Position numbers and translations under genes: made by a program. 64,000 nucleotides of DNA, taken from the NCBI GenBank assembly GCA_017303335.1, contig JAFLBK010000002.1:62001-126000 (forward strand). The letters run 5' to 3'. The DNA comes from Chitinophagales bacterium (GTDB taxonomy: Bacteria > Bacteroidota > Bacteroidia > Chitinophagales > Chitinophagaceae). The notes beneath the pieces are model-generated. The model was not told where the DNA came from and did no database searches. It worked only from the letters and a program-made list of their open reading frames with translations. This document shows, piece by piece, positions 51,720 to 59,038 of this stretch. Each line of letters begins with the position of its first letter. The first letter of the stretch is position 1.

Positions 51720-52400
51720 TTAGAGGTCAACTATTATTTTATACTCATATACCGGTGCCCCGACTGTTCCTGAATTGGAAACAATCAGAAAGCCTTCCCG
51801 CAGGGAAATTTTTCTTCGTTCCGCCGTAAGCCGGTCGTCATCATCAAATAAAAGTTCGCCGGGGGCCCGGAGCGTTTTTCCATTCCTGTCCCAGATGTGG
51901 ATATGTATATGCGCAGGGAGGTCAGACCCAGGGTATCCCATGGGTTTTATGGTTTCGTATACAAAATTGCCGTGCTTATCTGTTCTGAAATAGGCAAAAA
52001 GACGGGCATGATTCATATCCCCTGAGTTGATGAGAATGTGGGCGCCGGTATCGGAATACCAGCCTTTGGCGGATGTCTGGTAAACGTAAACAAGCCCGTC
52101 AGCAATTGGGTCTCCCCTGCGGGTGGTTACGGAACCTTTAATGGTCACTTTTGTGCCCGGTTCTGAATTGCTGGTCATGCAGAATTTTCCGGCAACCGCA
52201 TTCGCACGTATCACTTCCCGGAACTTTTTTTGGGAATGCAATCTCATCAATGAATCGGTGCATAATACCTGAGATACCGTCCACTCATTTGCTTTGAGTT
52301 TTTTATCAATTCCTTCCAGCAGAGCCGCATCCTGGCTGCGACAATGGATGAAAGACAGGTTCAGTAATGCCAGCGAAACGATTTTATATAAGGAGTTCAT
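51720..52400 (-). CDS. intradiol ring-cleavage dioxygenase-like secreted protein
   Basis: This 226-residue protein starts at 52400 (MNSLYKIVSLALLNLSFIHC). It has the intradiol dioxygenase strand set: GDPIADGLVYVYQTSAKGWY, NHARLFAYFRTDKHGNFVYE, and PAHIHIHIWD with two His ligands; the Tyr ligands may be in GWYSDTG and PMGYP. Real enzymes cleave catechols with Fe(III). A lipobox-like Cys is near residue 20, so the protein may be a periplasmic lipoprotein. Substrate and activity are not shown. Confidence 0.75.
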   Translation of the reverse strand: MNSLYKIVSLALLNLSFIHCRSQDAALLEGIDKKLKANEWTVSQVLCTDSLMRLHSQKKFREVIRANAVAGKFCMTSNSEPGTKVTIKGSVTTRRGDPIADGLVYVYQTSAKGWYSDTGAHILINSGDMNHARLFAYFRTDKHGNFVYETIKPMGYPGSDLPAHIHIHIWDRNGKTLRAPGELLFDDDDRLTAERRKISLREGFLIVSNSGTVGAPVYEYKIIVDL

Positions 52401-52516
52401 GGATGGTCGGTTTGCGATTCTTTTAAAGTTACATTTTCCACGAGCCTGCACAAGCCGTTTGAATAAAATCCGTATTGGCGGAAAGTTAGCTGGGGGAATG
52501 CATCTGTGTGCTTATA

Positions 52517-52922
52517 AAAAATCCCGCTCAACTGAACGGGATCTCTGTATAAATTTTATATACTTTATCTACTTATTCTTATTCCCGGCAACGTCTCGCA
52601 CCGGGGACGTTGCGTAGTTTGATACCGGCCCCATGCCGCAACGTCCCTTCCAGGAGACGATGCGGGGAAGAGGTTGGGGAAACAAAAATTCCCGCTCAAC
52701 TGAACGGGATCTCTGTATAAATTTTATATACTTTATATACTTTATCTACTTATTCTTATTCCCGCCAACGTCTCTCACCGGGGACGTTGCGTAGTTTGAT
52801 ACCGGCCCCATCCCGCAACGTCCCTTCCAGGAGACGATGCGGAGAAGAGGTGGGCAAAAGAAAAAGTCCCGCTCAATCGAACGGGATCTCTTTATATACT
52901 TTATGTACTTTATCTACTTTAT
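52517..52922. repeat. two and a half tandem copies of a ~170-base segment with terminator and palindrome
   Basis: Units start near 52517, 52684 and 52860 (spacing 168 and 177 bases). Each begins with a stem TCCCGCTCA-x-TGAACGGGA, which on the minus strand is a terminator (ATCCCGTTCA then T-rich), then an AT-rich TTATATACTTTATCTACTTA run, and, in the two full units, two GCAACGTC-type palindromes. The third unit is cut short and its ACTTATTC run overlaps the stop region of the synthase gene at 52923. The rest of 52452-52922 is a promoter-side spacer for the dioxygenase-like gene; no gene is seen. Confidence 0.92.
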
Positions 52923-54224
52923 CTACTTATTCTTCGGCCTGTCACGCATGTAGTCGAACCGTTTGCCGCTTACCTCGGCCATATCGGGGATGGCTTCCAC
53001 CTTATAAGCGCCGGCATCGAGTTTCTTCTTGGTTTCTTCAAACGCTTTCAGCGTGAGCTCGATGTCTTCATCGGTATGCGCCGCGGAGGGGATGAGGCGA
53101 TAGATGATATGGCCTTTCGGAATTACCGGGTACACCACGATGGAGGCGAAGATGTTGTAGTTCTCCCGCAGGTCCATCACCATGGCGGTAGCTTCTTCCA
53201 CGCCGCCCTTCATGTATACAGGTGTAACCACGGAATCGGTTTTGCCGATGTCGAAGCCGCGGTCTTTCAACCCTTGCTGCAGCTTCATGGCGTTGCTCCA
53301 CAGTTTCTCTTTGAATTCGGGATGGTTGCGCAGCAGTTCGAGGCGTTTGAGGTTACCCACCACCAATGGCATGGGTAAGCTCTTGGCGAATATCTGCGAG
53401 CGGATGTTATACCGGATGTAGTCGATGATCTGGCGGTCGCCGGCGATGAAGGCGCCGATGGATGCCATCGATTTGGCAAAGGTGGAGAAGTACAGGTCGA
53501 TCTCGTTCTGGCAGCCCTGTTCTTCACCGGCGCCGGCTCCTGTTTTACCCAGGGTGCCGAAACCGTGAGCGTCGTCTACCAGCAGGCGGAAGGAATATTT
53601 CTTTTTCAACGCGGCGATCTCTTTGAGTTTACCCTGGTCGCCGGCCATCCCAAACACGCCCTCGGTGATCACGAGGATACCACCGGTTCCCTGCTTTTCG
53701 ATGAGGGTGGTGGCACGCTGCAGTTGTTTTTCGCAATCGTCGAGGTCGTTGTGTTTAAAAACATAGCGATGACCCGGGTGCAGGCGCAGTCCGTCGATGA
53801 TGCAGGCATGGCTTTCGGCGTCGTACACGATCACATCGTGGCGGCTGCAAAGCACATCGATGATGCTCACCATCCCCTGGTAACCATAGTTGAGCAGGGC
53901 GGCGTCTTCTTTCATCACGAAGGCTGCCAGCTCGGCCTCCAGCTGCTCGTGGAGGTCGCTGTTGCCACTCATCATGCGGGCGCCCATGGGCAGGGCCAGT
54001 CCGTAGGTAGCGGCGCCTTCGGCATCGGCCTTACGTACTTCGGGATGGTTGGCCAGTCCGAGGTAATTGTTCAGGCTCCATACGATCATTTCCTTACCGC
54101 GGAATTTCATCCGGCTGCCGATCTCGCCTTCCAGTTTGGGAAATGCAAAATAGCCATGGGCTCTTTCGCGATGCTGGCCGATGGGGCCGTAGTTCTTTAT
54201 CAGTCGTTCAAAAATATCTGCCAT
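52923..54224 (-). CDS. alpha-oxoamine synthase (serine palmitoyltransferase-like)
   Basis: This 433-residue PLP enzyme condenses an amino acid with an acyl-CoA. The start MADIFERLIKNYGPI at 54224 fits the family; the longer frame is not needed. It has NNYLGLANHPEVR, MSGNSDLHEQLE, NYGYQGMVS, FGMAGDQGKLKEI, VDDAHGFGTLGKTGAG (PLP Asp/His) and STFAKSMASIGAF (PLP Lys in FAKS). The sequence does not decide between serine palmitoyltransferase, 8-amino-7-oxononanoate synthase and 2-amino-3-ketobutyrate ligase; the isolated locus and the phylum's sphingolipids favour serine palmitoyltransferase. Confidence 0.88.
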   Translation of the reverse strand: MADIFERLIKNYGPIGQHRERAHGYFAFPKLEGEIGSRMKFRGKEMIVWSLNNYLGLANHPEVRKADAEGAATYGLALPMGARMMSGNSDLHEQLEAELAAFVMKEDAALLNYGYQGMVSIIDVLCSRHDVIVYDAESHACIIDGLRLHPGHRYVFKHNDLDDCEKQLQRATTLIEKQGTGGILVITEGVFGMAGDQGKLKEIAALKKKYSFRLLVDDAHGFGTLGKTGAGAGEEQGCQNEIDLYFSTFAKSMASIGAFIAGDRQIIDYIRYNIRSQIFAKSLPMPLVVGNLKRLELLRNHPEFKEKLWSNAMKLQQGLKDRGFDIGKTDSVVTPVYMKGGVEEATAMVMDLRENYNIFASIVVYPVIPKGHIIYRLIPSAAHTDEDIELTLKAFEETKKKLDAGAYKVEAIPDMAEVSGKRFDYMRDRPKNK

Positions 54225-54278
54225 AATTGTTGGAAGATTAGGGGTTATCGTTTCTCGGTCTTGCTTGTAAAATTGCGG

Positions 54279-54311
54279 CAAAATTAAGGTTTTGGGGGCA
54301 AAACGCCGCAA
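54279..54311 (-). promoter_or_regulatory. Bacteroidota-type promoter of the alpha-oxoamine synthase gene
   Basis: On the minus strand TTG (54311-54309), 22 bases, then TAATTTTG (54286-54279), 55 bases before the ATG at 54224. Confidence 0.5.
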
Positions 54312-54399
54312 AAGAACCCGGGAACCCTGGAGCGGTTTCCCCACCTGATTCTAATCAGGCATTAACCCTTGAGTGACGTAACTCAAGTATCTTTCTACC

Positions 54400-55097
54400 A
54401 TGAAAGCGTTCTTCTTAGGTATTTGCATCCTTGTATCCGGGCTGGATGCTTTTTCCCAGCGCAACGAAGAAAAAGTACAGCGGCTCAGATTCTGTGGGTA
54501 CCGGTATAAAGACACAGCCTTGCTGCGGAGGCAATTCGAACAGCAATTGGCTTTCCTGCAGGTACGGGATGGCGATACCATTGTGGATGTGGGTACCAGC
54601 AGCGGCGCTTACATTGGAGCCATCAATGTGATCGCCGGGTTTAAAAATGTTCATTTCATTCTACTTGATATCGACAGTGGCTGCCTGAACAGAAGCAAGG
54701 TGAACAATATGATCGCCCATTACGAGGCGTTGCGGGGATCACCGTTCAATAACAGTATTTCTTTTGTAGTAAACAGAATTGATAGTCTGTGGCTCCCCCT
54801 GAACAGCCAGAAACGCATGTGGATGTTCAACACCCTTCATGAGATTCCCGACAAGGCCGGTATTATCCGGCAAATGGCCACTGTGCTGCAGCCCGGTGGC
54901 GAGCTGATCATTGCCGAATTGCTGGCTACCGAAAAACGAAAGATTCATGGCGGCTGCAAGAAGCCCCTGGTAACTGGGTGGAATTGAAAGAATGGCTGGC
55001 GACGGGCGGCTTCGATTTCAAGGACATGATCGCGAACCCGATCCCGGTAAAAAAGATAAAGAATCCTTATTGTTTGTTCCGGTTTATAAAAAGATAA
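54400..55097 (+). pseudogene. class I SAM methyltransferase disrupted by a frameshift
   Basis: The first frame (54400-54987) encodes a signal-peptide-like start (MKAFFLGICILVSGLDAFSQ) and a methyltransferase with VRDGDTIVDVGTSSGAYIGA (SAM loop), HFILLDIDS and LQPGGELIIAELL. It ends prematurely after HGGCKKP. Reading the -1 frame from about 54965, the expected tail continues (APGNWVELKEWLATGGFDF) to TAA at 55095-55097. A single base is missing relative to the ancestral frame, by mutation or assembly error. The unusual point is the exported start of a methyltransferase. No slippery heptamer is evident, so programmed shifting is unlikely. Confidence 0.8.
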
Positions 55098-55103
55098 TCG
55101 GGT

Positions 55104-55111
55104 TACATTTG
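55104..55111 (+). promoter_or_regulatory. TAnnTTTG promoter box of the phosphatase gene
   Basis: TACATTTG lies 19 bases before the ATG at 55130, just after the end of the methyltransferase remnant. Confidence 0.5.
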
Positions 55112-55129
55112 CCCACGAAACTGACAGGT

Positions 55130-56761
55130 ATGTATTATAAACGAGTTTTTGCTTTTCCCTTGTTGCTTTTTTTGTTTCTCAGCTCTGTTGCACAGGTAAG
55201 TCGCCCCAAACTGGTGGTCGGACTTGTCATTGACCAGATGCGCTGGGATTATCTCTATCGCTACAGCGATCTCTATGGCGCGAATGGATTTAAGCGGTTG
55301 CTGCGGGAGGGATTCAGCGCCGAGAATGCAATGATACCCTATGCGCCTACCGTAACGGCGGCCGGTCATACCTGTATCTATACCGGCAGCGTACCGGCCA
55401 TTCATGGCATTGTTGCCAACGATTGGGTGGAACGGGAAACAGGCGCCCGTAGGTATTGCGCAACAGATACAAGTGTGCGGCCCGTGGGTTCCGGCAGCAT
55501 GTGGGAGGGGCAGATGAGCCCCCGCAATATGCTGGTGAACAGTGTGGCGGATGAACTCCGGCTGGCTACCAATTTCCGGAGCAAAGTGATCGGCATCGCG
55601 TTGAAGGACCGGGGCGGGATCTTCCCGGCAGGCCACAGCGCCAACGCGGCCTATTGGTTCGATGATAAAACGGGCAGGTGGATCACGAGTACGTATTACA
55701 TGAATGAATTGCCACAGTGGGTGAGCCGGTATAACGACCGCCGTGTGCCGGATTCATTAATGAGGAACGACTGGAACCTCTTGTACGATCCGTCGAAATA
55801 TACGCAAAGCACCGGCGACGACATGCCCTGGGAGCGTTTGCTGGAAAGCGACAAGAAGCGTACGTTCCCGCATTCGTACACCTCGGTGATCGGCAGCAAT
55901 AGGTACGATCCCTTCCGGTCGAGTCCCTATGGAACTACGTACACATTCGATTTTGCCCGGGAGATCATCCGCCATGAACGGATGGGACAGGGTACCGAAA
56001 CGGATATGCTTTGCGTGAGCATCTCGTCGACTGATTACATCGGGCATCGCTACGGACCGAACTCGCTCGAAGTGCAGGACCTGTACCTGCGCCTCGATAA
56101 AGAGATCGCTTCGTTCCTTTCGTACCTCGATCAAACCCTGGGCAAGGGAAATTATACGCTCTTCCTCAGCGCCGATCATGGAGCACCCAATAACAGTTTA
56201 TTCCTGAAGGCAAACAAATACCTGAATGCCGGAAACCTGAGCGGCGGCGGCGCTGTAAGAAGCATGAATAATTTTTGCAAACAGAAGTTTGGCGACAGCC
56301 TGCTGGTAAAGCGGGTGTACGATTTCCAGGCCTACCTCGATCTGAAACGGATCGATTCGCTTGGCCTGAATCTCAAAACCGTGAAGAAAGAAATTGCGGG
56401 TTACCTGAAAACATTGCCGGAAATCTGGAATGCATTTGATGAGGAAGACCTGATGACCACGATATTGCCTCCTGTAGTAAAAGAAAAGATCGCCAACAGT
56501 TATTATTTCCGCCGCAGCGGCGATATACAGTATTTCTACAAGCCGCAATACATCGAAGGTCCGGCCGATGGCGTGGAGCATGGAGCCTGGTATCCGTACG
56601 ACAGCCATATACCCTGTGTGTTCTTCGGGTGGGGTGTGAAACCTGGCCGCACAAACCGCGAAACCTCCATGGCCGATATTGCGCCCACCATCGCGGCGAT
56701 GCTCCGGATACAGATGCCCAGCGGCTGCATCGGGCAGGTGATTACCGAACTCGTGAAATGA
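55130..56761 (+). CDS. secreted alkaline phosphatase family protein, PafA-like
   Basis: This 543-residue enzyme has a signal peptide (FAFPLLLFLFLSSVAQ). The start at 55130 replaces a longer frame that overlaps the methyltransferase tail. It has VVGLVIDQMRWDYLYRYSD (metal Asp), YAPTVTAAGHTCIYTGSVP with the nucleophilic Thr, IGIALKDRGGIFPAGH with the KxR pair that PafA uses in place of the third metal, STDYIGHRYGPNS and LSADHGAPNN (metal ligands). The family hydrolyses phosphate monoesters in the periplasm and is not inhibited by phosphate in PafA. No pho box is recognised. Confidence 0.93.
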   Translation: MYYKRVFAFPLLLFLFLSSVAQVSRPKLVVGLVIDQMRWDYLYRYSDLYGANGFKRLLREGFSAENAMIPYAPTVTAAGHTCIYTGSVPAIHGIVANDWVERETGARRYCATDTSVRPVGSGSMWEGQMSPRNMLVNSVADELRLATNFRSKVIGIALKDRGGIFPAGHSANAAYWFDDKTGRWITSTYYMNELPQWVSRYNDRRVPDSLMRNDWNLLYDPSKYTQSTGDDMPWERLLESDKKRTFPHSYTSVIGSNRYDPFRSSPYGTTYTFDFAREIIRHERMGQGTETDMLCVSISSTDYIGHRYGPNSLEVQDLYLRLDKEIASFLSYLDQTLGKGNYTLFLSADHGAPNNSLFLKANKYLNAGNLSGGGAVRSMNNFCKQKFGDSLLVKRVYDFQAYLDLKRIDSLGLNLKTVKKEIAGYLKTLPEIWNAFDEEDLMTTILPPVVKEKIANSYYFRRSGDIQYFYKPQYIEGPADGVEHGAWYPYDSHIPCVFFGWGVKPGRTNRETSMADIAPTIAAMLRIQMPSGCIGQVITELVK

Positions 56762-56907
56762 GTAAGCGAAACGTCATTGCGAGGATCCGAAGCGACGAAG
56801 CAATCTGCCTTAAGATCTAAGTTCTCGGGTTACGGGTTACCTGTTACGGGTTGAATCGAATACAGAACCGCATCAAACGCAGTAATGAACTTTTTACCGG
56901 GATTTAT

Positions 56908-58614
56908 CTATTGCTTAATGAACCGGGTTTCGGCGATGCGCTCATTGTTGCTGATCAGCACAACGATGTAGATCCCTGAAGCGAGGTTCGAAACATCGGA
57001 AGCGATGATGTTCCGGCCGGCCGATGCGGCTGCATTCAAAACCTTTACCTGCCTTCCTTCCGCCGTATAGATCTTACAGATCAGCGAAGCGCTTTCAGAA
57101 ACCGTAAGCGCCAGGTTCAGTTGGTTGATTACGGGGTTGGGGTTTATCTTCAGTTCTTTTACGATCGAGTAATTGAATAATACCGGTACCACAGCGGAGT
57201 ATTTGTATTGCCCGTCTTTATCCACCTGCTTTAAGCGATAGAAGTTCATTCCTTTCATGGGCGCCGGATCTGTAAGTTGGTAGTCGGCGCTGCCATTACC
57301 ATTACTGTTCACCCTCCCGATCATACTGAAGTTGTTGCCATCGAAAGAACGTTCCACTTCAAAATGGCTCGTATTGATCTCGTTGGCGGTGCTCCAGTTG
57401 AGGCGTACCGTATTGTCTTCCTGCTGTCCGGTGAAACGGGTCAGTTCCAGCGGTACTACCACCGCAACGCGGTTGATCCAGATCGGTGAGGTCCAGATAA
57501 TATCCCCATCCACCTGGGTGATCTTGGCGTAATAGTAATAACTGGTATTGATCGTGGTGATGTGCGCATAGTTCAGGGTGCTGCTTCCGGTGTTCGAGGT
57601 AAGCAGGGTGGCGTTCACGCCGCTGCCCGGGTTGCCGTAGAATATCTCGATCTTGTTTACCGGGTCGGTCGCCCCATCGAGGTCATTGAGGGTAACGTTG
57701 ATGGAGGAATTAAGTCCTGTGGTGTTCACGGTGCCCATCATTTTGCCATTGATGGTAAAACTCACCTGTGCGTTCCAGTCGTCGGAAGCATAGAAGCGAA
57801 GCGCTTTGAATGCCGCCATGATGCTGTCGCGGTTAAGCGATGCGGCGAGCGCTACGGTGCGTCCCTGGTTGGTACGGCCGAAGGTGGTGTAGTGATTATC
57901 GTGATCGATGGTGGGGCCGATGTGGTAACCGGCTGCCAGTCCTTTCAGGAATTTGGATTCGTAGGACGCGGCTGGCGGATCGGTATAATCGGTGGTGGTG
58001 GAAAAAGCGCTGCCGCTCCGGATGGCGCTGCCCACAACCACGCTGTCGGTATTGGCATTGTATGCCGCCCCGTCGAACAGGCTCCCGTAATCGTTGGTCT
58101 GCGGGTGGGCAAGTGTACAAAAGGCCGTCGGGTACGATTTTACAATGGGCCAGAAACTGGTGAAATCGCCCTTGGCGCAGAATACATCGTAGTTATTGGT
58201 TGGGCCCCAGCCGCCACTGCCGCTTTCCCAGCCGATCAGGGCGGGTACGCCGTAAACGACCACATGGCCGCCCTGGCTGATGGTACCCCATTCCATGCCG
58301 TACATAGCCACAAAACTGCCGTTGTGGTTGGCGGTATCTGCCTGGTAAAGCCCCATGGAATAATGGCCCACGTGCATGCCCGGGTTGTTGTTGGAGGAAT
58401 AGTGGTTGTGCTCGGCGATGCCCAGGTAATCCATGTGGTAACTGGCGCTGGCATAGCGGAAATCGTTACCGGGGTTGTAGTGGCCGGTAGCCACACTATC
58501 CTGGTTACCATCCGAATAGGCCGAATGGCTGTGCAGGTTGCCGAAGTAGAAATTGTACTGGCAAAAAACCGTGATGCTGCAGAGTAATGGTATGATCAGT
58601 ATAAATCGCCTCAT
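56908..58614 (-). CDS. secreted PHP/CehA-type metallo-hydrolase-like protein with T9SS type A tail
   Basis: This 568-residue protein has a signal peptide (FILIIPLLCSITVFCQ). The N-terminal ~300 residues contain FGNLHSHSAYSDGNQDS, YLGIAEHNHYSSNNN, TLAHPQTNDYGS and GPTIDHDNHYTT, giving His and Asp ligands of a PHP/CehA-McbA-type metal centre. Next is a beta-sandwich region and a Por_Secre_tail (LKINPNPVINQLNLALTVS). It may hydrolyse a phosphoester at the cell surface; the substrate is unknown. It is isolated, with a tRNA gene upstream in the same orientation. Confidence 0.85.
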   Translation of the reverse strand: MRRFILIIPLLCSITVFCQYNFYFGNLHSHSAYSDGNQDSVATGHYNPGNDFRYASASYHMDYLGIAEHNHYSSNNNPGMHVGHYSMGLYQADTANHNGSFVAMYGMEWGTISQGGHVVVYGVPALIGWESGSGGWGPTNNYDVFCAKGDFTSFWPIVKSYPTAFCTLAHPQTNDYGSLFDGAAYNANTDSVVVGSAIRSGSAFSTTTDYTDPPAASYESKFLKGLAAGYHIGPTIDHDNHYTTFGRTNQGRTVALAASLNRDSIMAAFKALRFYASDDWNAQVSFTINGKMMGTVNTTGLNSSINVTLNDLDGATDPVNKIEIFYGNPGSGVNATLLTSNTGSSTLNYAHITTINTSYYYYAKITQVDGDIIWTSPIWINRVAVVVPLELTRFTGQQEDNTVRLNWSTANEINTSHFEVERSFDGNNFSMIGRVNSNGNGSADYQLTDPAPMKGMNFYRLKQVDKDGQYKYSAVVPVLFNYSIVKELKINPNPVINQLNLALTVSESASLICKIYTAEGRQVKVLNAAASAGRNIIASDVSNLASGIYIVVLISNNERIAETRFIKQ

Positions 58615-58760
58615 GGGAATGTGTAAAATTAGATTTTTTACCCTAAACGGGCAATGAAACCCGCTAAGTATCGGAGTTTCCCCGTCTTTAGCCGAATTCG
58701 AAAAATAACGACATGCGGCAAAAAAAAACCGCCCGTGTTCAACACGTTGGCGGGGGTAAG

Positions 58761-58831
58761 TTGGGTTACTAGGATTCGAACCTAGACAGACAGAATCAAA
58801 ATCTGTAGTGCTGCCGTTACACCATAACCCA
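58761..58831 (-). tRNA. tRNA-Gln (UUG)
   Basis: On the minus strand the 5' acceptor arm TGGGTTA pairs with TAACCCA, discriminator A, and CCA is not encoded. The anticodon loop TTTTGAT is closed by ACAGA/TCTGT and gives anticodon TTG (+ strand CAA at 58797-58799). The T-arm contains the GGTTCGAATCC signature (read on the minus strand). The D-arm has GGTGTAACGGCAGC. Confidence 0.95.
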
Positions 58832-58847
58832 TCGATAAAATCGGCTG

Positions 58848-58878
58848 CAAAAATAAGGGATCAGGCCTTTTCGGCCAA
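58848..58878 (-). promoter_or_regulatory. promoter of tRNA-Gln
   Basis: On the minus strand TTG (58878-58876), 20 bases, then TATTTTTG (58855-58848), 17 bases before the tRNA 5' end. Both elements and spacing agree with the Bacteroidota consensus, so this is the best promoter in the window. Confidence 0.8.
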
Positions 58879-59038
58879 AAGGAATTTCGGGTTCTTTTTT
58901 ATAACCCGCTGATGTTCATCGCTGCACTCCGGAAAGTTCTCAATATCCAGTGATAATATTCATGGAAAGGGTGAACTGGGTTTGTACCAATCGCTTTCGT
59001 TTCCGGGCAATCCTGCTGCGCCAAATCATCAAATCGAA

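Noticed and set aside
54960..54975. Programmed -1 frameshift in the methyltransferase
   Set aside because: No slippery heptamer or strong downstream structure is visible; a mutation or sequencing error is simpler.
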